DNA of 64,000 nt, from assembly GCA_031826515.1 (NCBI GenBank), contig CP134536.1, positions 2,982,501 through 3,046,500 of the forward strand, read 5' to 3'. Position numbers and translations under genes: made by a program. This document shows positions 26,272-34,387 of this stretch, piece after piece (positions within the stretch are counted from its first letter, which is position 1; each line of letters opens with the position of its first letter). This DNA is from Flavobacteriaceae bacterium HL-DH10 (GTDB lineage Bacteria > Bacteroidota > Bacteroidia > Flavobacteriales > Flavobacteriaceae). Under the pieces are notes generated by a model that worked only from the letters and a program-made list of their open reading frames with translations, searched no databases and was not told the origin of the DNA.

Positions 26272-26303
26272 TTTGTAGATAAGAGTGAAATAAATTACAT
26301 TTG
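26272..26303 (+). promoter_or_regulatory. Promoter of tRNA-His
   Basis: TTTG (26272-26275) and TACATTTG (26296-26303) with a 20-nt spacer fit the Bacteroidetes consensus well. The predicted transcription start is about 26309, roughly 20 nt before the tRNA. Confidence 0.75.
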
Positions 26304-26330
26304 CACACGCATTACAAAATGTGTTACACG

Positions 26331-26404
26331 GTGGTTGTAGCTCAGTTGGTTAGAGCATTGGTTTGTGGTACCAAGGGTCGCCGGTTCGAATCCGGTCTTC
26401 CACC
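26331..26404 (+). tRNA. tRNA-His (GTG)
   Basis: Cloverleaf: acceptor GTGGTTG, D-arm GCTCAGTTGGTTAGAGC, anticodon arm TTGGT-TTGTGGT-ACCAA (anticodon GTG), T-arm GCCGG-TTCGAAT-CCGGT, then CTTCCAC and C73. An extra G precedes it at 26330, the expected G-1 of histidine tRNAs, opposite C73. The CCA end is not encoded. In the acceptor stem positions 5 and 6 (T,T) face T,T, giving two U-U oppositions. Confidence 0.93.
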
Positions 26405-26412
26405 CAAAAAGT

Positions 26413-26445
26413 AAAAGCCTTTCAAGAAATTGAAAGGCTTTTTTT
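26413..26445 (+). terminator. Intrinsic terminator after tRNA-His
   Basis: AAAAGCCTTTCAA pairs with TTGAAAGGCTTTT around GAAA, followed by a T run. It also lies downstream of the M28 gene on the other strand. Confidence 0.88.
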
Positions 26446-26463
26446 GTTACTGTTATTTATGAT

Positions 26464-27474
26464 TTAATCAATTTTTATACGCTCTTCACGATTAGCTAAT
26501 TCCCAAGCTGTATAGAAAATTAAACGTGCGCGAGTTTTTAAAAACTCGTAGTTAATTTTGTCTGGTGTATCTGTTGGTTTATGGTAATCGTCATGAGTCC
26601 CATTAAAATAAAAAATGACTGGAATATTATTTTTAGCAAAATTATAATGATCAGATCTGTAATAAAAACGATTAGGGTCGTCATCATCATTATAGGTATA
26701 GTCAAACTCTAAATTAAAGTACTTTTTATTTACTGCTTCAGAAATGTCATGTAGCTCTTGGCTTAATTTATCTGATCCTATTAGATATAAGTAATTAGCT
26801 TTTCCTTCATGTTTTTGGTCTTCACGACCAATCATATCTATGTTTAAATCGACAACAGTATTTTTTAAAGGAAAAACGGGATCTATAGTAGTATAATAAC
26901 GCGACCCTAAAAGCCCTTTTTCTTCTCCTGTAAAATGTAAAAATAAAATAGTTCGTTTAGGTCCATGTCCATCTCTTTTAGCGGCTTTAAAAGCTTTTGC
27001 TATTTGCATAATAGCTACAGTACCAGATCCATCATCATCAGCGCCATTGTTAATATCTCCATTGCCTGATATACCAATATGATCTAAATGTGCTGATAAA
27101 ACAATGATCTCATTTGGCTTTTCAGAACCTTTTATATAGGCTAATACATTTTCTGAAGCCTTAGCTTTTCCTGAAAAAAAGGCTTCTGGAATTTCTTGAA
27201 AATAATCACCATCTGCAATTGGTGATGAGATGTTATGTGAAATATAGAAATCTTTTATAAAGTTTATGCCTTTTTTTTGTCCAGGTTCACCTGTTTCTCT
27301 GCCTTCAAATTCATCAGAAGCATAGGTGTAAAGCATGTCTTTTAGTTCGCTAGCGCTAATTTTATTAGCATAAGCTGTAATGTCTGGAGTATCTTTTGAT
27401 TGTTTTTTGTTTTGTGAATTACCACATGATGTAATGAAAAGTGAAACAAAAAAAAGTAATAAAATTTTTTTCAT
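26464..27474 (-). CDS. M28 family metallopeptidase lipoprotein (copy 1)
   Basis: 336 residues. Lipoprotein signal with Cys17 (SLFITSC). Zinc ligands and catalytic residues of M28: SAHLDHIG (H129, D131), NGADDDGSG (D146-148), FTGEEKGLLGS and a distal DHYNF / YHKPTDTPDKI His. M28 enzymes are aminopeptidases or similar co-catalytic zinc peptidases. It resembles the neighbouring 27618-28670 gene over almost its whole length, so the two are a tandem duplication. Periplasmic or outer-membrane attached. Confidence 0.9.
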   Translation of the reverse strand: MKKILLLFFVSLFITSCGNSQNKKQSKDTPDITAYANKISASELKDMLYTYASDEFEGRETGEPGQKKGINFIKDFYISHNISSPIADGDYFQEIPEAFFSGKAKASENVLAYIKGSEKPNEIIVLSAHLDHIGISGNGDINNGADDDGSGTVAIMQIAKAFKAAKRDGHGPKRTILFLHFTGEEKGLLGSRYYTTIDPVFPLKNTVVDLNIDMIGREDQKHEGKANYLYLIGSDKLSQELHDISEAVNKKYFNLEFDYTYNDDDDPNRFYYRSDHYNFAKNNIPVIFYFNGTHDDYHKPTDTPDKINYEFLKTRARLIFYTAWELANREERIKID

Positions 27475-27617
27475 CTGTTCGTATTATTAATTAAGGTCAG
27501 ATGTAATTCGCTAATAAGCTTATAAGTTGATTACAATTTAATTTTTATTGGCGTATTTCATAGGTTTTAGAAATGCGATATTACAAAAAGGAATATAAAT
27601 ATGAATAGTATTTCAGG

Positions 27618-28670
27618 CTATTTTAACAGTTCATTGTTTTTATCAACCGACAAACTATGTTCTTGATTAGCTATTTGCCATATAGTTGCAAAAATGAATT
27701 TGGTGCGTTTTTCTAATAATTCGTATTCTATTTTATCTGGTGTGTCACTTGGACGGTGATAATCTTTATGCTCTCCATTAAAATAGAATATAACTGGAAT
27801 ACCATGCATTGCAAAGTTATAATGGTCTGATCGGGTATAGTAACTGTTTTTTTCTCCTTCAACATTATATCTATAATCTAAATCAATGTTGAAATAAGCG
27901 TTATTAATTTTTTCTGAAACATAATGCAATTCTTTACTTAATCTATCAGAGCCAATTAGATAGATGTAGTTTTTATTGTTTTCATGAATTTCATCAACTC
28001 GTCCTATCATATCAATATTTAAATTTGTTATGGTATTCTCTAAAGGGAATACGGGATTTTTTGTATAATATTCAGAGCCTTTTTTACCAATTTCTTCTCC
28101 TGTAAGGTGTAAAAATAAAATACTTCGTTTAGGACCATAGCCTTCGTTTTTTGCTAATTGAAAAGCTTGAGCCATTTCCATAAGAGCTACTGTTCCTGAG
28201 CCATCATCGTCTGCTCCATAATTTATTTGTCCGTCTTCATTTATTCCAAGGTGATCTAAATGAGCAGAAATGATAATAATCTCTTCTGGTTTTTTAGAAC
28301 CTTTAATAAATGCTAAAACATTTTCAGAGGCATTATATTTTTCATAAAAAAAACTTTTAGGTATGGTTTGGTAATAATTATCTCCTCCAAAAGGAGATTC
28401 TATACCTTCGCTTATATAATAGTTTTTTATAAATTCAGCAGCTTTTTTTTGACCTTCTGTTCCTACTTCTCGTCCTTTAAATTTATCAGATGCGTAGGTG
28501 TATAAGTGAGTGCTTAATTCTTCCGAATTAATTGTGTATGCATATTTAAAAACAAGGGTACTATCAACTAATTCAACATTATTTTTAATGTTTTGAATTT
28601 TAGTCGTGTACTTTTGTGTTGCGCAAGTACCTATTAAAGTAAAGATTGAGAGAATAAAAAAGGTTTTCAT
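27618..28670 (-). CDS. M28 family metallopeptidase lipoprotein (copy 2)
   Basis: 350 residues, paralogous to the gene at 26464-27474. The same motifs are kept: SAHLDHLGINE, NYGADDDGSG, LTGEEIGKKGS and the DHYNFAMHGIPVIFYFNG and HKDYHRPSDTPDKI tail. The N-terminus (LIGTC, Cys16) is a lipoprotein signal, and the C-terminus has about ten extra residues. The gap between the copies is 143 nt. All metal ligands are intact in both, so neither looks dead. Confidence 0.9.
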   Translation of the reverse strand: MKTFFILSIFTLIGTCATQKYTTKIQNIKNNVELVDSTLVFKYAYTINSEELSTHLYTYASDKFKGREVGTEGQKKAAEFIKNYYISEGIESPFGGDNYYQTIPKSFFYEKYNASENVLAFIKGSKKPEEIIIISAHLDHLGINEDGQINYGADDDGSGTVALMEMAQAFQLAKNEGYGPKRSILFLHLTGEEIGKKGSEYYTKNPVFPLENTITNLNIDMIGRVDEIHENNKNYIYLIGSDRLSKELHYVSEKINNAYFNIDLDYRYNVEGEKNSYYTRSDHYNFAMHGIPVIFYFNGEHKDYHRPSDTPDKIEYELLEKRTKFIFATIWQIANQEHSLSVDKNNELLK

Positions 28671-28752
28671 GTTATAATAGTCTTTTAAGACATGAGTTCG
28701 TAATAGCTTAATTTACTAATTACAAATATATAACAAACGAGGAAATTGCTTA

Positions 28753-29124
28753 CTATTCTATATCGATATTTTCTAGTTCAGTTTCGTCAATTTCAAAATC
28801 ATCAATTTCAAGGTTCTCTAATTCATCGATGGCTTCTTCTTCTAATATAGCTTCTGTTTTTTCCAAACTTTCAGTACTTGCAACTTCTGTAGTTGTAAAA
28901 ATTGATTTATACATTGTTATAGATAGCGCTATAATGGTTAGAAAAAAGGTAAATTGAATTATTTTTTTTACTTGCCCCGTTTTTTTTGATAAATAAAAAG
29001 CATATATACCAAATATAAACGCAAAAATAATGGGTATTATTGCTAAGTTAGACACTGGTAATACAGCTAGTATGATTGCAAAAACAGAAAAAACAATTGC
29101 TAAAATGGTAGATATTTTTTTCAT
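28753..29124 (-). CDS. Small membrane protein with acidic C-terminal tail
   Basis: 123 residues. Three membrane segments (about 5-25, 27-46 and 55-75) are followed by a strongly acidic tail from residue 85, dominated by Glu, Asp and Ile/Leu. I do not recognise the family. It lies 4 nt downstream of the DUF3108 gene, so the two are cotranscribed. Only the topology can be stated. Confidence 0.6.
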   Translation of the reverse strand: MKKISTILAIVFSVFAIILAVLPVSNLAIIPIIFAFIFGIYAFYLSKKTGQVKKIIQFTFFLTIIALSITMYKSIFTTTEVASTESLEKTEAILEEEAIDELENLEIDDFEIDETELENIDIE

Positions 29125-29128
29125 TTAT

Positions 29129-29896
29129 TTAATTTTTTAAACTAGAAGCCGATTTAATTTTTAATTCACCATTACCAACAGGGATTTTAAATTTTCCATA
29201 AACAGGAATTTTATTTTCATCTGCTGTAAGCCATAAAAAATTACTATCTTTTCCTTGTAAAGCATTCTTTTGGTTAGAACTAATTGCTAATTTGTAGCAT
29301 TCTTTATTACCAATAGCTGTGTTAATAGTTTCTTTTCCTAAATAGGTTATTATACCTTTTACTTCTTTACTATCAAATATAATGGTAATGGTTTTTGTAC
29401 TGCCTTTAGCCATGCTTGTATAATCTAATAGTCTAATATAATACATTGTAGAAATAATGTCTTTTGTGCCAGAACCTATAGTAACACTTTTTTTTAGTTC
29501 GTAATTGTTTTTCTTTTTTAGTGTAGATTTAACTGTTTTGGTACTATGGCTGAATGTGTATTTTACATTTTTATGATAGCCTCCTTCATTAAGATCTCTA
29601 TTATATAAATATGGTGTTAATGTTTTTGGATTAACATAGCTTTCGTATAAATCTCTTATTTTAAAAAAATTATCCCATTTGCTATAAGTTACAGCAGTGC
29701 ATTTAAGTCTTAAGAGTGTTGCTTTTGACGTTTTTACAGCACTAGTTTCCATTTTCACTTCAGCTATATCTGTTAATATTCCAGACATATTATATGAAGC
29801 TGTATATGTTAATTTTTCACTAGAACCTATTGCACTGTTTTGTGCGTTGGTATTTAGTGTTATTAGTAAAATAAAAAGAAATAATATGCGTGTCAT
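29129..29896 (-). CDS. DUF3108 domain secreted protein
   Basis: 255 residues from ATG 29896, which opens a Sec signal (MTRILFLFILLITLNTNAQ); the upstream start at 29935 does not. The body shows the DUF3108 pattern: EKLTYTASYNMSGILTDIAEV near the N-terminus, RDLYESYVNPKTLTPYLYNRDLNEGG in the middle, and LWLTADENKIPVYGKFKIPVG-type ending. DUF3108 proteins are periplasmic or outer-membrane-associated with unknown role. Confidence 0.82.
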   Translation of the reverse strand: MTRILFLFILLITLNTNAQNSAIGSSEKLTYTASYNMSGILTDIAEVKMETSAVKTSKATLLRLKCTAVTYSKWDNFFKIRDLYESYVNPKTLTPYLYNRDLNEGGYHKNVKYTFSHSTKTVKSTLKKKNNYELKKSVTIGSGTKDIISTMYYIRLLDYTSMAKGSTKTITIIFDSKEVKGIITYLGKETINTAIGNKECYKLAISSNQKNALQGKDSNFLWLTADENKIPVYGKFKIPVGNGELKIKSASSLKN

Positions 29897-30016
29897 GAAA
29901 AACAAATTTGTAGATATTAACGTGTGAAATAACATTTATTGTGCCGAAAATACAATGCTTTAAAATAGTATACTAATTTTTTTTTCTTTTAGGATTTATG
30001 AGCTTTTTTTTCTAAC

Positions 30017-30028
30017 TGACAATTATCA
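30017..30028. promoter_or_regulatory. Imperfect TGAC-N4-ATCA repeat upstream of uspA-like gene
   Basis: TGAC-AATT-ATCA lies 56 nt before the universal stress protein ATG. It differs by one base from the TGAC-N4-GTCA palindromes elsewhere in the window. A further short palindrome, CTCG-ATAA-CGAG, follows at about 30039. Confidence 0.25.
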
Positions 30029-30083
30029 TAGTTTTTACTCGATAACGAGATTATATTTACTTTGTAATCAAATTTTTAGAGAC

Positions 30084-30926
30084 ATGAAAAATATATTGCT
30101 ACCAACCGATTTTTCTAAAAATTCAATAAATGCCATAAATTATGCTGTAGAGATGTACAAGGATATAACATGTAATTTTTATATTCTTAATGTGCAAAAA
30201 GCCTCTTCATTTATTAGTGATGATATGATGTCTGTTTCACCATCAGCAACTATTTATACGACTATAGTCGATGCGGCAAAAAAATCTATAACAAACATCA
30301 TTACACAAATAGAAACGCATTATAACAATAAAAATCACAGACTTTTTTCAATAGTAGATTATGATAATTTTGTAGATTCTATAAAACAAGTATCAGAAAA
30401 GTATGAAATAGATTTAATTATTATGGGAACCAAAGGCGCTTCAGGTTTAGAAAAAGTGATTTTCGGGACTAATACGGTTCATGTTATGCAGCGCTGTAAT
30501 GTTCCTGTTTTAGCAATTCCTGATGGTTGTACATTTACTAACTTAAATAATATAGCTTTTACTTCAAGTAATTTATTAGCAGCTAATATTAAAACATTAG
30601 AACCTTTAAAAGATTTTATAACATTATTTCAATCTAATTTAAGTGTACTTCATATCCCAGATGAAAAGCATTTAGATCAGAATCAAAACAGCATTTTTGA
30701 TTTCTTTAAAATATATTTTAAAAACGCAAAGCATAAACTTATAGAGATTAAGAAAGGCAATACATATGATATTGTCCATAAGTTTATTGAAGATAATGAT
30801 ATAAAAATGTTGTCATTTATGGATGAGAAACATTCCTTTTTAGAACGGTTTTTTACAAAACATCCTGTAGAAACATTTGCTTTTAAAATAGATATTCCAT
30901 TTTTAGTAATGAAAAAGTTAGATTGA
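30084..30926 (+). CDS. Universal stress protein, two-domain
   Basis: 280 residues with two Usp domains. The first (1-145) has MKNILLPTDFSKNSINAINYA and the ATP-binding GTKGASGLEKVIFGTN (GxxG...G-S/T). The second (150-280) is degenerate, lacking the nucleotide loop. These cytoplasmic proteins are induced under starvation or redox stress. The next gene is a c-type cytochrome 22 nt downstream on the same strand. Confidence 0.88.
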   Translation: MKNILLPTDFSKNSINAINYAVEMYKDITCNFYILNVQKASSFISDDMMSVSPSATIYTTIVDAAKKSITNIITQIETHYNNKNHRLFSIVDYDNFVDSIKQVSEKYEIDLIIMGTKGASGLEKVIFGTNTVHVMQRCNVPVLAIPDGCTFTNLNNIAFTSSNLLAANIKTLEPLKDFITLFQSNLSVLHIPDEKHLDQNQNSIFDFFKIYFKNAKHKLIEIKKGNTYDIVHKFIEDNDIKMLSFMDEKHSFLERFFTKHPVETFAFKIDIPFLVMKKLD

Positions 30927-30948
30927 AATTAGTTAAATAAGTAAATGA

Positions 30949-31413
30949 ATGAAAAACACACTTTTCACAATTATCCTTTTGGGTTTGTTCTTTTTTAGTT
31001 GTACGAACTCTAATAAAAAAAATAGTTATACGTCTCAAAATAATCTGCAAATAGCAGATACAATTCATCCTGGCGAAAAATTAATGAAAGTGTATTGCTA
31101 TGCCTGCCATAATGCTACTACAAGCGAAAATGATAGAGTTGCACCGCCAATGATTGCTATAAAAAGGCGTTATATTTTTGAAGATACATCAAAGGATGAA
31201 TTTATAAACGACATGAAATCTTGGATTCAAAATCCAACCGAAAAAAAAGCAAAAATGTTTGGAGCAGTTAGGCGTTTTGGTGTGATGCAAAAATTACCGT
31301 ATCCAGATAAAGTTATAGAAAAGATAGCAGATTATGTTTATGATAATGATATAGAAAAACCCGTTTGGTTTGAAGAGCATTACAAACAAATGGGAGGCCA
31401 AAGAGGTTATTAA
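30949..31413 (+). CDS. Small lipoprotein cytochrome c
   Basis: 154 residues. Lipid Cys18 follows LGLFFFS. The haem motif CYACH is at 50-54; a distal Met lies in the AKMFGAVRR or GVMQKLP segment. The domain is class I cytochrome c-like. Anchored in the periplasm, it probably carries electrons between membrane complexes. It follows the universal stress gene and may share its transcript. Confidence 0.85.
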   Translation: MKNTLFTIILLGLFFFSCTNSNKKNSYTSQNNLQIADTIHPGEKLMKVYCYACHNATTSENDRVAPPMIAIKRRYIFEDTSKDEFINDMKSWIQNPTEKKAKMFGAVRRFGVMQKLPYPDKVIEKIADYVYDNDIEKPVWFEEHYKQMGGQRGY

Positions 31414-31431
31414 AAGGTATTGAAAGTGTTT

Positions 31432-33021
31432 TTAAAAGAAAAGCCCTAATAACTGAGCGCATATAATTAAAAGCACCATAGCAATAGGATAAACAGTTGC
31501 ATAAGCAATGGACGCTGCGTTGGTTTTAGTCATAGTATCTATTGCAGCAAGTCCAGGCGTACTAGTCATAGACCCTGTTATTGTTCCTAAAAAGGTTAAT
31601 GCATTTGTTTTGAAAAATAATTTAGCAATAATTGATGCTAATATCATTGGTAAAAGCGTAATAACACCTCCTATTAAAAATAGTTTTATACCGTATTGAG
31701 AATAGGTTTCCACTAATGTAGAGCCAGCTTTTGTTCCAACAGAAGCTAAGAATAGCATTAAACCAAATTGTCTTAAAAGTTGGTTAGAATTCCCGCTCAT
31801 TACCCATAAAACATGTCCTGTTTTACCAACACGTCCTAAAATCATGGCTACAATTAAAACGCCTCCTGTTAGACCTAAGTTAAAGGTTATAGAGTTTCCA
31901 AAAGAAAGTGAAACACCTCCAACTAAAATTCCAATTACGATACCTAATGCTAAAGGAAAGAAATTGGTATCTGAAAGTTTACTTTTATTATCTCCAATTA
32001 AATTAGAAATTTGAAGGGTATTCTCTTTAGAACAAGCAATCATTAGTTTATCTCCCATTTGTAGTTTTAAACTCGGACTTGGAGATAAATCAATACCACT
32101 ACGTCTAATTCGTGTTACTGATGCATTGTAATTATTAAGTAGATTTAACTCTCCAAGCGGTGTGTTTACTAATTCGGTTTTTGTTAGTAGAAATGATTGT
32201 ATCATGTATTGTGCTCCAAGAGGTATCTCTACATCTACTTCTGGTCCTATAAGTAATTCTACTCGTTTTAAGGCTTCTTTACTGCCAACAACTTTAATAT
32301 AATCGCCTTTGTGTAATACGGTATTGTTTTGTGGCGTAAAAGCTTTGCCTTTGTGTAAAACTCTTGAAATGACACCTTTTGTCATAGACCGGACTCTCAA
32401 TTCTTCAATAGTTTTATCAATAGCTCCTTCATTTTCTACAACAAAATGACTTCTTGTAATTTCTTCATAGAGACTTTGACTTTTTGTTTCATAGTCTTCC
32501 TCTTCTTTTGTTATGTTTATTCTAAACAGCTTAGGGTATAATTTTACAAATAAAATAACCCCTATAACACCAAATGGATAAGCAATACCATATCCTATAG
32601 ATGCTAATGGAGAATGTGTAACATCAATGGCGGTCGCTAAACCTGGTGTACTTGTTAAAGCTCCAGCCATGAGTCCAATAGCAATAGGTTTTTCAATATC
32701 TAAAATTACTATAGCTAATAATGCAATGATTGCTGCTGATAAAACAATAACGACCGACATGATAACTAAATTTTTTCCTTGTTCCTTAAACGAATCAAAA
32801 AAACCAGGGCCAGCTTGTAATCCAATGGTATATATAAATAATATTAATCCTATTTTTTGTAAAATGTCTGGTAATGAAACGCCTAAATGTCCAAAAAACA
32901 ATGCGACAAAAATAATGGCTGAAATATCTAATGAGATCCCTTTTATTTTAATATTTCCGATAATAAATCCAATACAAATAATTGAAAATAATGCTAGATA
33001 GGTTGTGTTAATAAAGTCCAT
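31432..33021 (-). CDS. AspT/YidE-type (AAE family) membrane transporter
   Basis: 529 residues. Two membrane halves (each about five helices) flank two RCK_C/TrkA-C-like domains (residues about 195-360). The halves share a duplicated motif, GALTSTPGLATAIDV and GSMTSTPGLAAIDT, typical of the YidE/YbjL duplication. Family prototype AspT exchanges aspartate and alanine; the substrate here is unknown. The palindrome at 33078-33089 lies 57 nt before its ATG. Confidence 0.82.
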   Translation of the reverse strand: MDFINTTYLALFSIICIGFIIGNIKIKGISLDISAIIFVALFFGHLGVSLPDILQKIGLILFIYTIGLQAGPGFFDSFKEQGKNLVIMSVVIVLSAAIIALLAIVILDIEKPIAIGLMAGALTSTPGLATAIDVTHSPLASIGYGIAYPFGVIGVILFVKLYPKLFRINITKEEEDYETKSQSLYEEITRSHFVVENEGAIDKTIEELRVRSMTKGVISRVLHKGKAFTPQNNTVLHKGDYIKVVGSKEALKRVELLIGPEVDVEIPLGAQYMIQSFLLTKTELVNTPLGELNLLNNYNASVTRIRRSGIDLSPSPSLKLQMGDKLMIACSKENTLQISNLIGDNKSKLSDTNFFPLALGIVIGILVGGVSLSFGNSITFNLGLTGGVLIVAMILGRVGKTGHVLWVMSGNSNQLLRQFGLMLFLASVGTKAGSTLVETYSQYGIKLFLIGGVITLLPMILASIIAKLFFKTNALTFLGTITGSMTSTPGLAAIDTMTKTNAASIAYATVYPIAMVLLIICAQLLGLFF

Positions 33022-33077
33022 AGTTTGCCACTTGTTTATAAGAACAACAAAATTACTTTATTAATAGATAAAAAAAC

Positions 33078-33089
33078 TGACATTTGTCA
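33078..33089. promoter_or_regulatory. TGAC-N4-GTCA palindrome upstream of AspT-like gene
   Basis: TGACA-TT-TGTCA, a perfect inverted repeat. See the related sites at 25135 and 30017. Confidence 0.35.
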
Positions 33090-33220
33090 AGTAATGATTG
33101 AAATAAAATCTTAGTTTATAATTAACATTAAACAGTGCTATATAATGTTAAATGTTAATGATTTAAATAGGATATTATAACAAAACTTAAATTTATTGGT
33201 TATTATCATAAATTTTGACA

Positions 33221-33265
33221 AAAAAAATGAGGCTTAATATTTTACTATTTAAACCTCATTTTTTT
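33221..33265 (-). terminator. Intrinsic terminator of the TsdA-DsrE operon
   Basis: AAAAAAATGAGG (33221-33232) pairs with CCTCATTTTTTT (33254-33265) with a 21-nt AT-rich loop, 12 nt after the DsrE stop at 33277 on the minus strand. Confidence 0.75.
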
Positions 33266-33276
33266 GATAAAAGTTA

Positions 33277-33690
33277 TTATTTGTCTTCTTTTATATAACC
33301 CCAGCCTTCTTGTTGTTTCTGCACAATTTCAAGGATACCATCTGGGACTGGTGATACACCATTAATGATTTGTGAGGGTTCTATTTTATGACGTTTCATC
33401 GTACCACCACAAATTAAAAAGGTGATGTGTTCGTTTTTTGCTAAATCAGCAATGTCTTTGGCAACAGTTGATTTGTTTTTTAAAACCATATCTATTGAGC
33501 CTCCATACATTACAACTTCAAACTCTGAATCGGGATATGCTTCAGACATTGCTTTTACGTGTCTAACTGTCGATTGATGTACATCTATATTACTACTTGT
33601 AACATCAAATACAATTTTTACAGGTTTTTCTTGAGCCAATATTGTACCTGTAAAAATTAATGCTATTATTATACTTATATAATTTTTCAT
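33277..33690 (-). CDS. Periplasmic DsrE-family protein
   Basis: 137 residues from ATG 33690, giving a Sec signal (MKNYISIIIALIFTGTILAQ). The DsrE/DsrF fold is suggested by KIVFDVTSSNIDVHQSTVRHV, VVMYGGSIDMVL and FLICGGTMKRH with Cys94, the usual position of the sulfur-handling Cys in secreted DsrE proteins. The tail VPDGILEIVQKQQEGWGYI is a typical ending. The start at 33765 overlaps the preceding gene and has no signal, so it is rejected. It is the third gene of the TsdA-like operon. Confidence 0.82.
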   Translation of the reverse strand: MKNYISIIIALIFTGTILAQEKPVKIVFDVTSSNIDVHQSTVRHVKAMSEAYPDSEFEVVMYGGSIDMVLKNKSTVAKDIADLAKNEHITFLICGGTMKRHKIEPSQIINGVSPVPDGILEIVQKQQEGWGYIKEDK

Positions 33691-33707
33691 CGTTAAAAAG
33701 ATTAATG

Positions 33708-34385
33708 TTATTCTCCAGCAAAAATATAACCACAACCATGTTCTTGAGCTCTGCCTAATGCCCAAACACCAGAAGGAACAGGCTGTATACCAGGTAAAAT
33801 ACCGCTAACCCAGTCTTCATATACTTCTTTTGGATCTAAATCCATTTTGGTAGCAACGGCATTGCTAAATACTTTTGTAGCTAAATCGCATGCACAAAAC
33901 ATAGCACCTCGTTCTTGCATACGTTTTATGCCATCGATTCCTGGTAGCGGAAAATCACCGTCCTGTGGTTCGTAAAATGGATTTCTATTATAATTTGATC
34001 CATCACTTTTTTTTAAGTTAAACACTTCACTTAATGGATATTTTTCCCATAAGCGATCTTCAAAAGCTATACATAATGCATTATGTCTTAGTACAGTCAT
34101 AGCTGTCATATCATCATCTGGAGTTCCTGTTTCGTTATTTGTCAAATAAAACGCCCAGTTCCAAATTATTGGAAAGCCATGATGTGGCATTGATCCGTCA
34201 TAAACAATACGATGTTTGCCTTTAATTTTATCGAACCAATTTTCAGCCTCATTCATTCCTTTCGCATCAAAGGTTTTTACGCTTGCATAAATTGGATTTG
34301 TTAACACAGATATTGTGCTAGCCGTTGCTCCAAGAGCTAATGCTCCTAGAAATTGTCGTCTTGAATTACTGTCATTTGTTTTCAT
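33708..34385 (-). CDS. Tat-exported DsrE-like protein
   Basis: 225 residues. The N-terminus has a twin-arginine signal (NSRRQFLGALALGATAS), so the protein is exported folded. The C-terminal 65 residues, MFCACDLATKVFSNAV (Cys164, Cys166) through VPSGVWALGRAQEHGCGYI, echo the tail of the neighbouring DsrE protein, indicating a larger relative. The middle is unique. Sulfur-carrier activity is inference from this similarity and from the cytochrome partner. It begins 2 nt after tsdA-like stop. Confidence 0.7.
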   Translation of the reverse strand: MKTNDSNSRRQFLGALALGATASTISVLTNPIYASVKTFDAKGMNEAENWFDKIKGKHRIVYDGSMPHHGFPIIWNWAFYLTNNETGTPDDDMTAMTVLRHNALCIAFEDRLWEKYPLSEVFNLKKSDGSNYNRNPFYEPQDGDFPLPGIDGIKRMQERGAMFCACDLATKVFSNAVATKMDLDPKEVYEDWVSGILPGIQPVPSGVWALGRAQEHGCGYIFAGE

Positions 34386-34387
34386 AA

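Noticed and set aside
26217-26330. Possible extra tRNA near tRNA-His
   Set aside because: No second cloverleaf could be built; only one tRNA is supported.
30039-30052. CTCG-ATAA-CGAG hairpin as an RNA thermometer or terminator
   Set aside because: Only four base pairs with a four-nt loop and no T-tail; too weak to call.
33690-33765. Longer start for DsrE gene
   Set aside because: The 25-residue extension overlaps the preceding gene and lacks a signal peptide, whereas the ATG at 33690 gives one.
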